Shown here piece by piece: positions 20,905-35,252 of a stretch of DNA of 64,000 nt. The translations under genes were made by a program, and so were the position numbers. Within the stretch, counting starts at the first letter, position 1; every line of letters starts with the position of its first letter. The notes under the pieces were generated by a model. It made no database searches. It saw only the letters and a list, made by a program, of their open reading frames with translations, and was not told the origin of the DNA. This DNA comes from Phorcus lineatus (lineage: Eukaryota > Mollusca > Gastropoda > Trochida > Trochidae): positions 34,595,194-34,659,193 of the forward strand of contig OV121086.1 in the NCBI GenBank assembly GCA_921293015.1. Reading direction: 5' to 3'.

Positions 20905-23900
20905 ATTTATTAGCTTTTTGAGAAATAGTATTTAAAAAGATTATGAAGATGTTTTTGAATTATTGAGTTCGAAAAAGATTTCAATACATTTGAGTCCAGA
21001 TGGACTATTACATGTTTAATGAAATATAGATCAGTTTTGGTTCGGCTTCAGAATTGTCTTAGTTTTCTAAACTTCGACAGCATCTCTATAATGTGTCAAG
21101 TTTAGTCAAGTTTAGTCAAGATAAGTTTGAAGCCGAACCAAAAGAAAATTACAAAATTCATCATAGAATATGAAATTGGAGAAATTTGATATATTAAATC
21201 CAAAATTCCGAAAGAGAAATTTGATACTCTAAATAGTTTTGTCAAGATAAGTTCAAAGCCCAACTAAAAGAGAATTTGGAAATTTTAAAATGGAAATGGA
21301 AAATTTTGAATATTTTTGATGAGTTTAAACATAGATGTGTCTTGTCAGTATATTATTGAGAATATGACATTGAAAAAATTGAATCCGCACAAAGAAATAG
21401 ATCTGAACATTTTAGATTTACACAATAAACCGAATGAATTCCTGCTAAATGATTGTCGAGATGTGCCAAACAATTTAGAAAATGATGTTATTTCAAATTC
21501 AAGCCAAAAGTGAATTTATTACCTTTTTGAGAAATAGTATTTAAAAAGATTATGAAGATGTTTTTGAATTATTGAGTTCGAAAAAGATTTCAATACATTT
21601 GAGTCCAGATGGACTATTACATGTTTAATGAAATATAGATCAGTTTTGGTTCGGCTTCAGAATTGTCTTAGTTTTCTAAACTTCGACAGCATCTCTATAA
21701 TGTGTCAAGTTTAGTCAAGTTTAGTCAAGATAAGTTTGAAGCCGAACCAAAAGAAAATTACAAAATTCATCATAGAATATGAAATTGGAGAAATTTGATA
21801 TATTAAATCCAAAATTCCGAAAGAGAAATTTGATACTCTAAATAGTTTTGTCAAGATAAGTTCAAAGCCCAACTAAAAGAGAATTTGGAAATTTTAAAAT
21901 GGAAATGGAAAATTTTGAATATTTTTGATGAGTTTAAACATAGATGTGTCTTGTCAGTATATTATTGAGAATATGACATTGAAAAAATTGAATCCGCACA
22001 AAGAAATAGATCTGAACATTTTAGATTTACACAATAAACCGAATGAATTCCTGCTAAATGATTGTCGAGATGTGCCAAACAATTTAGAAAATGATGTTAT
22101 TTCAAATTCAAGCCAAAAGTGAATTTATTAGCTTTTTGAGAAATAGTATTTAAAAAGATTATGAAGATGTTTTTGAATTATTGAGTTCGAAAAAGATTTC
22201 AATATATTTGAGTCCAGATGGACTATTACATGTTTAATGAAATATAGATCAGTTTTGGTTCGGCTTCAGAATTGTCTTAGTTTTCTAAACTTCGACAGCA
22301 TCTCTATAATGTGTCAAGTTTAGTCAAGTTTAGTCAAGATAAGTTTGAAGCCGAACCAAAAGAAAATTACAAAATTCATCATAGAATATGAAATTGGAGA
22401 AATTTGATATATTAAATCCAAAATTCCGAAAGAGAAATTTGATACTCTAAATAGTTTTGTCAAGATAAGTTCAAAGCCCGACTAAAAGAGAATTTGGAAA
22501 TTTTAAAATGGAAATGGAAAATTTTGAATATTTTTGATGAGTTTAAACATAGATGTGTCTTGTCAGTATATTATTGAGAATATGACATTGAAAAAATTGA
22601 ATCCGCACAAAGAAGTAGATCTGAACATTTTAGATTTACACAATAAACCAAATGAATTCCTGCTAAATGATTGTCGAGATGTGCCAAACAATTTAGAAAA
22701 TGATGTTATTTCAAATTCAAGCCAAAAGTGAATTTATTACCTTTTTGAGAAATAGTATTTAAAAAGATTATGAAGATGTTTTTGAATTATTGAGTTCGAA
22801 AAAGATTTCAATACATTTGAGTCCAGATGGACTATTACATGTTTAATGAAATATAGATCAGTTTTGGTTCGGCTTCAGAATTGTCTTAGTTTTCTAAACT
22901 TCGACAGCATCTCTATAATGTGTCAAGTTTAGTCAAGTTTAGTCAAGATAAGTTTGAAGCCGAACCAAAAGAAAATTACAAAATTCATCATAGAATATGA
23001 AATTGGAGAAATTTGATATATTAAATCTAAAATTCCGAAAGAGAAATTTGATACTCTAAATAGTTTTGTCAAGATAAGTTCAAAGCCCAACTAAAAGAGA
23101 ATTTGGAAATTTTAAAATGGAAATGGAAAATTTTTAATATTTTTGATGAGTTTAAACATAGATGTGTCTTGTCAGTATATTATTGAGAATATGACATTGA
23201 AAAAATTGAATCCGCACAAAGAAATAGATCTGAACATTTTAGATTTACACAATAAACGGAATGAATTCCTGCTAAATGATTGTCGAGATGTGCCAAACAA
23301 TTTAGAAAATGATGTTATTTCAAATTCAAGCCAAAAGTGAATTTATTAGCTTTTTGAGAAATAGTATTTAAAAAGATTATGAAGATGTTTTTGAATTATT
23401 GAGTTCGAAAAAGATTTCAATACATTTGAGTCCAGATGGACTATTACATGTTTAATGAAATATAGATCAGTTTTGGTTCGGCTTCAGAATTGTCTTAGTT
23501 TTCTAAACTTCGACAGCATCTCTATAATGTGTCAAGTTTAGTCAAGATAAGTTTGAAGCCGAACCAAAAGAAAATTACAAAATTCATCATAGAATATGAA
23601 ATTGGAGAAATTTGATATATTAAATCCAAAATTCCGAAAGAGAAATTTGATACTCTAAATAGTTTTGTCAAGATAAGTTCAAAGCCCGACTAAAAGAGAA
23701 TTTGGAAATTTTAAAATGGAAATGGAAAATTTTGAATATTTTTGATGAGTTTAAACATAGATGTGTCTTGTCAGTATATTATTGAGAATATGACATTGAA
23801 AAAATTGAATCCGCACAAAGAAATAGATCTGAACATTTTAGATTTACACAATAAACCGAATGAATTCCTGCTAAATGATTGTCGAGATGTGCCAAACAAT

Positions 23901-24348
23901 TTAGAAAATGATGTTATTTCAAATTCAAGCCAAAAGTGAATTTATTAGCTTTGAGAAATAGTATTTAAAAAGATTATGAAGATGTTTTTGAATTATTGAG
24001 TTCGAAAAAGATTTCAATACATTTGAGTCCAGATGGACTATTACATGTTTAATGAAATATAGATCAGTTTTGGTTCGGCTTCAGAATTGTCTTAGTTTTC
24101 TAAACTTCGACAGCATCTCTATAATGTGTCAAGTTTAGTCAAGTTTAGTCAAGATAAGTTTGAAGCCGAACCAAAAGAAAATTACAAAATTCATCATAGA
24201 ATATGAAATTGGAGAAATTTGATATATTAAATCCAAAATTCCGAAAGAGAAATTTGATACTCTAAATAGTTTTGTCAAGATAAGTTCAAAGCCCGACTAA
24301 AAGAGAATTTGGAAATTTTAAAATGGAAATGGAAAATTTTGAATATTT

Positions 24349-27300
24349 TTGATGAGTTTAAACATAGATGTGTCTTGTCAGTATATTTTTGAGAATATGA
24401 CATTGAAAAAATTGAATCCGCACAAAGAAATAGATTTGAACATTTTAGATTTACACAATAAACCGAATGAATTCCTGCTAAATGATTGTCGAGATGTGCC
24501 AAACAATTTAGAAAATGATGTTATTTCAAATTCAAGCCAAAAGTGAATTTATTACCTTTTTGAGAAATAGTATTTAAAAAGATTATGAAGATGTTTTTGA
24601 ATTATTGAGTTCGAAAAAGATTTCAATACATTTGAGTCCAGATGGACTATTACATGTTTAATGAAATATAGATCAGTTTTGGTTCGGCTTCAGAATTGTC
24701 TTAGTTTTCTAAACTTCGACAGCATCTCTATAATGTGTCAAGTTTAGTCAAGTTTAGTCAAGATAAGTTTGAAGCCGAACCAAAAGAAAATTACAAAATT
24801 CATCATAGAATATGAAATTGGAGAAATTTGATATATTAAATCCAAAATTCCGAAAGAGAAATTTGATACTCTAAATAGTTTTGTCAAGATAAGTTCAAAG
24901 CCCAACTAAAAGAGAATTTGGAAATTTTAAAATGGAAATGGAAAATTTTGAATATTTTTGATGAGTTTAAACATAGATGTGTCTTGTCAGTATATTATTG
25001 AGAATATGACATTGAAAAAATTGAATCCGCACAAAGAAATAGATCTGAACATTTTAGATTTACACAATAAACGGAATGAATTCCTGCTAAATGATTGTCG
25101 AGATGTGCCAAACAATTTAGAAAATGATGTTATTTCAAATTCAAGCCAAAAGTGAATTTATTACCTTTTTGAGAAATAGTATTTAAAAAGATTATGAAGA
25201 TGTTTTTGAATTATTGAGTTCGAAAAAGATTTCAATACATTTGAGTCCAGATGGACTATTACATGTTTAATGAAATATAGATCAGTTTTGGTTCGGCTTC
25301 AGAATTGTCTTAGTTTTCTAAACTTCGACAGCATCTCTATAATGTGTCAAGTTTAGTCAAGATAAGTTTGAAGCCGAACCAAAAGAAAATTACAAAATTC
25401 ATCATAGAATATGAAATTGGAGAAATTTGATATATTAAATCCAAAATTCCGAAAGAGAAATTTGATACTCTAAATAGTTTTGTCAAGATAAGTTCAAAGC
25501 CCAACTAAAAGAGAATTTGGAAATTTTAAAATGGAAATGGAAAATTTTGAATATTTTTGATGAGTTTAAACATAGATGTGTCTTGTCAGTATATTATTGA
25601 GAATATGACATTGAAAAAATTGAATCCGCACAAAGAAATAGATCTGAACATTTTAGATTTACACAATAAACGGAATGAATTCCTGCTAAATGATTGTCGA
25701 GATGTGCCAAACAATTTAGAAAATGATGTTATTTCAAATTCAAGCCAAAAGTGAATTTATTACCTTTTTGAGAAATAGTATTTAAAAAGATTATGAAGAT
25801 GTTTTTGAATTATTGAGTTCGAAAAAGATTTCAATATATTTGAGTCCAGATGGACTATTACATGTTTAATGAAATATAGATCAGTTTTGGTTCGGCTTCA
25901 GAATTGTCTTAGTTTTCTAAACTTCGACAGCATCTCTATAATGTGTCAAGTTTAGTCAAGTTTAGTCAAGATAAGTTTGAAGCCGAACCAAAAGAAAATT
26001 ACAAAATTCATCATAGAATATGAAATTGGAGAAATTTGATACATTAAATCCAAAATTCCGAAAGAGAAATTTGATACTCTAAATAGTTTTGTCAAGATAA
26101 GTTCAAAGCCCAACTAAAAGAGAATTTGGAAATTTTAAAATGGAAATGGAAAATTTTGAATATTTTTGATGAGTTTAAACATAGATGTGTCTTGTCAGTA
26201 TATTATTGAGAATATGACATTGAAAAAATTGAATCCGCACAAAGAAATAGATCTGAACATTTTAGATTTACACAATAAACGGAATGAATTACTGCTAAAT
26301 GATTGTCGAGATGTGCCAAACAATTTAGAAAATGATGTTATTTCAAATTCAAGCCAAAAGTGAATTTATTAGCTTTTTGAGAAATAGTATTTAAAAAGAT
26401 TATGAAGATGTTTTTGAATTATTGAGTTCGAAAAAGATTTCAATACATTTGAGTCCAGATGGACTATTACATGTTTAATGAAATATAGATCAGTTTTGGT
26501 TCGGCTTCAGAATTGTCTTAGTTTTCTAAACTTCGACAGCATCTCTATAATGTGTCAAGTTTAGTCAAGTTTAGTCAAGATAAGTTTGAAGCCGAACCAA
26601 AAGAAAATTACAAAATTCATCATAGAATATGAAATTGGAGAAATTTGATATATTAAATCTAAAATTCCGAAAGAGAAATTTGATACTCTAAATAGTTTTG
26701 TCAAGATAAGTTCAAAGCCCAACTAAAAGAGAATTTGGAAATTTTAAAATGGAAATGGAAAATTTTGAATATTTTTGATGAGTTTAAACATAGATGTGTC
26801 TTGTCAGTATATTTTTGAGAATATGACATTGAAAAAATTGAATCCGCACAAAGAAATAGATTTGATCATTTTAGATTTACACAATAAACCGAATGAATTC
26901 CTGCTAAATGATTGTCGAGATGTGCCAAACAATTTAGAAAATGATGTTATTTCAAATTCAAGCCAAAAGTGAATTTATTACCTTTTTGAGAAATAGTATT
27001 TAAAAAGATTATGAAGATGTTTTTGAATTATTGAGTTCGAAAAAGATTTCAATACATTTGAGTCCAGATGGACTATTACATGTTTAATGAAATATAGATC
27101 AGTTTTGGTTCGGCTTCAGAATTGTCTTAGTTTTCTAAACTTCGACAGCATCTCTATAATGTGTCAAGTTTAGTCAAGTTTAGTCAAGATAAGTTTGAAG
27201 CCGAACCAAAAGAAAATTACAAAATTCATCATAGAATATGAAATTGGAGAAATTTGATATATTAAATCCAAAATTCCGAAAGAGAAATTTGATACTCTAA

Positions 27301-28589
27301 ATAGTTTTGTCAAGATAAGTTCAAAGCCCAACTAAAAGAGAATTTGGAAATTTTAAAATGGAAATGGAAAATTTTGAATATTTTTGATGAGTTTAAACAT
27401 AGATGTGTCTTGTCAGTATATTATTGAGAATATGACATTGAAAAAATTGAATCCGCACAAAGAAATAGATCTGAACATTTTAGATTTACACAATAAACCG
27501 AATGAATTCCTGCTAAATGATTGTCGAGATGTGCCAAACAATTTAGAAAATGATGTTATTTCAAATTCAAGCCAAAAGTGAATTTATTACCTTTTTGAGA
27601 AATAGTATTTAAAAAGATTATGAAGATGTTTTTGAATTATTGAGTTCGAAAAAGATTTCAATACATTTGAGTCCAGATGGACTATTACATGTTTAATGAA
27701 ATATAGATCAGTTTTGGTTCGGCTTCAGAATTGTCTTAGTTTTCTAAACTTCGACAGCATCTCTATAATGTGTCAAGTTTAGTCAAGATAAGTTTGAAGC
27801 CGAACCAAAAGAAAATTACAAAATTCATCATAGAATATGAAATTGGAGAAATTTGATATATTAAATCCAAAATTCCGAAAGAGAAATTTGATACTCTAAA
27901 TAGTTTTGTCAAGATAAGTTCAAAGCCCGACTAAAAGAGAATTTGGAAATTTTAAAATGGAAATGGAAAATTTTGAATATTTTTGATGAGTTTAAACATA
28001 GATGTGTCTTGTCAGTATATTATTGAGAATATGACATTGAAAAAATTGAATCCGCACAAAGAAATAGATCTGAACATTTTAGATTTACACAATAAACCGA
28101 ATGAATTCCTGCTAAATGATTGTCGAGATGTGCCAAACAATTTAGAAAATGATGTTATTTCAAATTCAAGCCAAAAGTGAATTTATTAGCTTTGAGAAAT
28201 AGTATTTAAAAAGATTATGAAGATGTTTTTGAATTATTGAGTTCGAAAAAGATTTCAATACATTTGAGTCCAGATGGACTATTACATGTTTAATGAAATA
28301 TAGATCAGTTTTGGTTCGGCTTCAGAATTGTCTTAGTTTTCTAAACTTCGACAGCATCTCTATAATGTGTCAAGTTTAGTCAAGTTTAGTCAAGATAAGT
28401 TTGAAGCCGAACCAAAAGAAAATTACAAAATTCATCATAGAATATGAAATTGGAGAAATTTGATATATTAAATCCAAAATTCCGAAAGAGAAATTTGATA
28501 CTCTAAATAGTTTTGTCAAGATAAGTTCAAAGCCCGACTAAAAGAGAATTTGGAAATTTTAAAATGGAAATGGAAAATTTTGAATATTT
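24349..28589. repeat. Higher-order block H1, seven monomers, 4241 bp
   Basis: Monomer lengths in order are 609, 599, 609, 609, 609, 599 and 607. Marker variants in order include a TTTTTGAG start unit, the CAATATATTTG and GATACATTAAAT changes in the third unit, GAATTACTGC in the fourth and GATTTGATCATT in the fifth. The same order and lengths recur at 31012-35252. Confidence 0.9.
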
Positions 28590-31011
28590 TTGATGAGTTT
28601 AAACATAGATGTGTCTTGTCAGTATATTTTTGAGAATATGACATTGAAAAAATTGAATCCGCACAAAGAAATAGATTTGAACATTTTAGATTTACACAAT
28701 AAACCGAATGAATTCCTGCTAAATGATTGTCGAGATGTGCCAAACAATTTAGAAAATGATGTTATTTCAAATTCAAGCCAAAAGTGAATTTATTACCTTT
28801 TTGAGAAATAGTATTTAAAAAGATTATGAAGATGTTTTTGAATTATTGAGTTCGAAAAAGATTTCAATACATTTGAGTCCAGATGGACTATTACATGTTT
28901 AATGAAATATAGATCAGTTTTGGTTCGGCTTCAGAATTGTCTTAGTTTTCTAAACTTCGACAGCATCTCTATAATGTGTCAAGTTTAGTCAAGTTTAGTC
29001 AAGATAAGTTTGAAGCCGAACCAAAAGAAAATTACAAAATTCATCATAGAATATGAAATTGGAGAAATTTGATATATTAAATCCAAAATTCCGAAAGAGA
29101 AATTTGATACTCTAAATAGTTTTGTCAAGATAAGTTCAAAGCCCAACTAAAAGAGAATTTGGAAATTTTAAAATGGAAATGGAAAATTTTGAATATTTTT
29201 GATGAGTTTAAACATAGATGTGTCTTGTCAGTATATTATTGAGAATATGACATTGAAAAAATTGAATCCGCACAAAGAAATAGATCTGAACATTTTAGAT
29301 TTACACAATAAACGGAATGAATTCCTGCTAAATGATTGTCGAGATGTGCCAAACAATTTAGAAAATGATGTTATTTCAAATTCAAGCCAAAAGTGAATTT
29401 ATTACCTTTTTGAGAAATAGTATTTAAAAAGATTATGAAGATGTTTTTGAATTATTGAGTTCGAAAAAGATTTCAATACATTTGAGTCCAGATGGACTAT
29501 TACATGTTTAATGAAATATAGATCAGTTTTGGTTCGGCTTCAGAATTGTCTTAGTTTTCTAAACTTCGACAGCATCTCTATAATGTGTCAAGTTTAGTCA
29601 AGATAAGTTTGAAGCCGAACCAAAAGAAAATTACAAAATTCATCATAGAATATGAAATTGGAGAAATTTGATATATTAAATCCAAAATTCCGAAAGAGAA
29701 ATTTGATACTCTAAATAGTTTTGTCAAGATAAGTTCAAAGCCCGACTAAAAGAGAATTTGGAAATTTTAAAATGGAAATGGAAAATTTTGAATATTTTTG
29801 ATGAGTTTAAACATAGATGTGTCTTGTCAGTATATTATTGAGAATATGACATTGAAAAAATTGAATCCGCACAAAGAAATAGATCTGAACATTTTAGATT
29901 TACACAATAAACCGAATGAATTCCTGCTAAATGATTGTCGAGATGTGCCAAACAATTTAGAAAATGATGTTATTTCAAATTCAAGCCAAAAGTGAATTTA
30001 TTAGCTTTGAGAAATAGTATTTAAAAAGATTATGAAGATGTTTTTGAATTATTGAGTTCGAAAAAGATTTCAATACATTTGAGTCCAGATGGACTATTAC
30101 ATGTTTAATGAAATATAGATCAGTTTTGGTTCGGCTTCAGAATTGTCTTAGTTTTCTAAACTTCGACAGCATCTCTATAATGTGTCAAGTTTAGTCAAGT
30201 TTAGTCAAGATAAGTTTGAAGCCGAACCAAAAGAAAATTACAAAATTCATCATAGAATATGAAATTGGAGAAATTTGATATATTAAATCCAAAATTCCGA
30301 AAGAGAAATTTGATACTCTAAATAGTTTTGTCAAGATAAGTTCAAAGCCCGACTAAAAGAGAATTTGGAAATTTTAAAATGGAAATGGAAAATTTTGAAT
30401 ATTTTTGATGAGTTTAAACATAGATGTGTCTTGTCAGTATATTATTGAGAATATGACATTGAAAAAATTGAATCCGCACAAAGAAATAGATCTGAACATT
30501 TTAGATTTACACAATAAACCGAATGAATTCCTGCTAAATGATTGTCGAGATGTGCCAAACAATTTAGAAAATGATGTTATTTCAAATTCAAGCCAAAAGT
30601 GAATTTATTAGCTTTGAGAAATAGTATTTAAAAAGATTATGAAGATGTTTTTGAATTATTGAGTTCGAAAAAGATTTCAATACATTTGAGTCCAGATGGA
30701 CTATTACATGTTTAATGAAATATAGATCAGTTTTGGTTCGGCTTCAGAATTGTCTTAGTTTTCTAAACTTCGACAGCATCTCTATAATGTGTCAAGTTTA
30801 GTCAAGTTTAGTCAAGATAAGTTTGAAGCCGAACCAAAAGAAAATTACAAAATTCATCATAGAATATGAAATTGGAGAAATTTGATATATTAAATCCAAA
30901 ATTCCGAAAGAGAAATTTGATACTCTAAATAGTTTTGTCAAGATAAGTTCAAAGCCCGACTAAAAGAGAATTTGGAAATTTTAAAATGGAAATGGAAAAT
31001 TTTGAATATTT

Positions 31012-34000
31012 TTGATGAGTTTAAACATAGATGTGTCTTGTCAGTATATTTTTGAGAATATGACATTGAAAAAATTGAATCCGCACAAAGAAATAGATTT
31101 GAACATTTTAGATTTACACAATAAACCGAATGAATTCCTGCTAAATGATTGTCGAGATGTGCCAAACAATTTAGAAAATGATGTTATTTCAAATTCAAGC
31201 CAAAAGTGAATTTATTACCTTTTTGAGAAATAGTATTTAAAAAGATTATGAAGATGTTTTTGAATTATTGAGTTCGAAAAAGATTTCAATACATTTGAGT
31301 CCAGATGGACTATTACATGTTTAATGAAATATAGATCAGTTTTGGTTCGGCTTCAGAATTGTCTTAGTTTTCTAAACTTCGACAGCATCTCTATAATGTG
31401 TCAAGTTTAGTCAAGTTTAGTCAAGATAAGTTTGAAGCCGAACCAAAAGAAAATTACAAAATTCATCATAGAATATGAAATTGGAGAAATTTGATATATT
31501 AAATCCAAAATTCCGAAAGAGAAATTTGATACTCTAAATAGTTTTGTCAAGATAAGTTCAAAGCCCAACTAAAAGAGAATTTGGAAATTTTAAAATGGAA
31601 ATGGAAAATTTTGAATATTTTTGATGAGTTTAAACATAGATGTGTCTTGTCAGTATATTATTGAGAATATGACATTGAAAAAATTGAATCCGCACAAAGA
31701 AATAGATCTGAACATTTTAGATTTACACAATAAACGGAATGAATTCCTGCTAAATGATTGTCGAGATGTGCCAAACAATTTAGAAAATGATGTTATTTCA
31801 AATTCAAGCCAAAAGTGAATTTATTACCTTTTTGAGAAATAGTATTTAAAAAGATTATGAAGATGTTTTTGAATTATTGAGTTCGAAAAAGATTTCAATA
31901 CATTTGAGTCCAGATGGACTATTACATGTTTAATGAAATATAGATCAGTTTTGGTTCGGCTTCAGAATTGTCTTAGTTTTCTAAACTTCGACAGCATCTC
32001 TATAATGTGTCAAGTTTAGTCAAGATAAGTTTGAAGCCGAACCAAAAGAAAATTACAAAATTCATCATAGAATATGAAATTGGAGAAATTTGATATATTA
32101 AATCCAAAATTCCGAAAGAGAAATTTGATACTCTAAATAGTTTTGTCAAGATAAGTTCAAAGCCCAACTAAAAGAGAATTTGGAAATTTTAAAATGGAAA
32201 TGGAAAATTTTGAATATTTTTGATGAGTTTAAACATAGATGTGTCTTGTCAGTATATTATTGAGAATATGACATTGAAAAAATTGAATCCGCACAAAGAA
32301 ATAGATCTGAACATTTTAGATTTACACAATAAACGGAATGAATTCCTGCTAAATGATTGTCGAGATGTGCCAAACAATTTAGAAAATGATGTTATTTCAA
32401 ATTCAAGCCAAAAGTGAATTTATTACCTTTTTGAGAAATAGTATTTAAAAAGATTATGAAGATGTTTTTGAATTATTGAGTTCGAAAAAGATTTCAATAT
32501 ATTTGAGTCCAGATGGACTATTACATGTTTAATGAAATATAGATCAGTTTTGGTTCGGCTTCAGAATTGTCTTAGTTTTCTAAACTTCGACAGCATCTCT
32601 ATAATGTGTCAAGTTTAGTCAAGTTTAGTCAAGATAAGTTTGAAGCCGAACCAAAAGAAAATTACAAAATTCATCATAGAATATGAAATTGGAGAAATTT
32701 GATACATTAAATCCAAAATTCCGAAAGAGAAATTTGATACTCTAAATAGTTTTGTCAAGATAAGTTCAAAGCCCAACTAAAAGAGAATTTGGAAATTTTA
32801 AAATGGAAATGGAAAATTTTGAATATTTTTGATGAGTTTAAACATAGATGTGTCTTGTCAGTATATTATTGAGAATATGACATTGAAAAAATTGAATCCG
32901 CACAAAGAAATAGATCTGAACATTTTAGATTTACACAATAAACGGAATGAATTACTGCTAAATGATTGTCGAGATGTGCCAAACAATTTAGAAAATGATG
33001 TTATTTCAAATTCAAGCCAAAAGTGAATTTATTAGCTTTTTGAGAAATAGTATTTAAAAAGATTATGAAGATGTTTTTGAATTATTGAGTTCGAAAAAGA
33101 TTTCAATACATTTGAGTCCAGATGGACTATTACATGTTTAATGAAATATAGATCAGTTTTGGTTCGGCTTCAGAATTGTCTTAGTTTTCTAAACTTCGAC
33201 AGCATCTCTATAATGTGTCAAGTTTAGTCAAGTTTAGTCAAGATAAGTTTGAAGCCGAACCAAAAGAAAATTACAAAATTCATCATAGAATATGAAATTG
33301 GAGAAATTTGATATATTAAATCTAAAATTCCGAAAGAGAAATTTGATACTCTAAATAGTTTTGTCAAGATAAGTTCAAAGCCCAACTAAAAGAGAATTTG
33401 GAAATTTTAAAATGGAAATGGAAAATTTTGAATATTTTTGATGAGTTTAAACATAGATGTGTCTTGTCAGTATATTTTTGAGAATATGACATTGAAAAAA
33501 TTGAATCCGCACAAAGAAATAGATTTGATCATTTTAGATTTACACAATAAACCGAATGAATTCCTGCTAAATGATTGTCGAGATGTGCCAAACAATTTAG
33601 AAAATGATGTTATTTCAAATTCAAGCCAAAAGTGAATTTATTACCTTTTTGAGAAATAGTATTTAAAAAGATTATGAAGATGTTTTTGAATTATTGAGTT
33701 CGAAAAAGATTTCAATACATTTGAGTCCAGATGGACTATTACATGTTTAATGAAATATAGATCAGTTTTGGTTCGGCTTCAGAATTGTCTTAGTTTTCTA
33801 AACTTCGACAGCATCTCTATAATGTGTCAAGTTTAGTCAAGTTTAGTCAAGATAAGTTTGAAGCCGAACCAAAAGAAAATTACAAAATTCATCATAGAAT
33901 ATGAAATTGGAGAAATTTGATATATTAAATCCAAAATTCCGAAAGAGAAATTTGATACTCTAAATAGTTTTGTCAAGATAAGTTCAAAGCCCAACTAAAA

Positions 34001-35252
34001 GAGAATTTGGAAATTTTAAAATGGAAATGGAAAATTTTGAATATTTTTGATGAGTTTAAACATAGATGTGTCTTGTCAGTATATTATTGAGAATATGACA
34101 TTGAAAAAATTGAATCCGCACAAAGAAATAGATCTGAACATTTTAGATTTACACAATAAACCGAATGAATTCCTGCTAAATGATTGTCGAGATGTGCCAA
34201 ACAATTTAGAAAATGATGTTATTTCAAATTCAAGCCAAAAGTGAATTTATTACCTTTTTGAGAAATAGTATTTAAAAAGATTATGAAGATGTTTTTGAAT
34301 TATTGAGTTCGAAAAAGATTTCAATACATTTGAGTCCAGATGGACTATTACATGTTTAATGAAATATAGATCAGTTTTGGTTCGGCTTCAGAATTGTCTT
34401 AGTTTTCTAAACTTCGACAGCATCTCTATAATGTGTCAAGTTTAGTCAAGATAAGTTTGAAGCCGAACCAAAAGAAAATTACAAAATTCATCATAGAATA
34501 TGAAATTGGAGAAATTTGATATATTAAATCCAAAATTCCGAAAGAGAAATTTGATACTCTAAATAGTTTTGTCAAGATAAGTTCAAAGCCCGACTAAAAG
34601 AGAATTTGGAAATTTTAAAATGGAAATGGAAAATTTTGAATATTTTTGATGAGTTTAAACATAGATGTGTCTTGTCAGTATATTATTGAGAATATGACAT
34701 TGAAAAAATTGAATCCGCACAAAGAAATAGATCTGAACATTTTAGATTTACACAATAAACCGAATGAATTCCTGCTAAATGATTGTCGAGATGTGCCAAA
34801 CAATTTAGAAAATGATGTTATTTCAAATTCAAGCCAAAAGTGAATTTATTAGCTTTGAGAAATAGTATTTAAAAAGATTATGAAGATGTTTTTGAATTAT
34901 TGAGTTCGAAAAAGATTTCAATACATTTGAGTCCAGATGGACTATTACATGTTTAATGAAATATAGATCAGTTTTGGTTCGGCTTCAGAATTGTCTTAGT
35001 TTTCTAAACTTCGACAGCATCTCTATAATGTGTCAAGTTTAGTCAAGTTTAGTCAAGATAAGTTTGAAGCCGAACCAAAAGAAAATTACAAAATTCATCA
35101 TAGAATATGAAATTGGAGAAATTTGATATATTAAATCCAAAATTCCGAAAGAGAAATTTGATACTCTAAATAGTTTTGTCAAGATAAGTTCAAAGCCCGA
35201 CTAAAAGAGAATTTGGAAATTTTAAAATGGAAATGGAAAATTTTGAATATTT
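31012..35252. repeat. Higher-order block H2, duplicate of H1
   Basis: Length 4241 bp, equal to H1, with the same monomer-length string and the same marker variants (CAATATATTTG near 32497, GATACATTAAAT near 32701, GAATTACTGC near 32948, GATTTGATCATT near 33523). The intervening 28590-31011 is a four-monomer segment. Confidence 0.9.
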
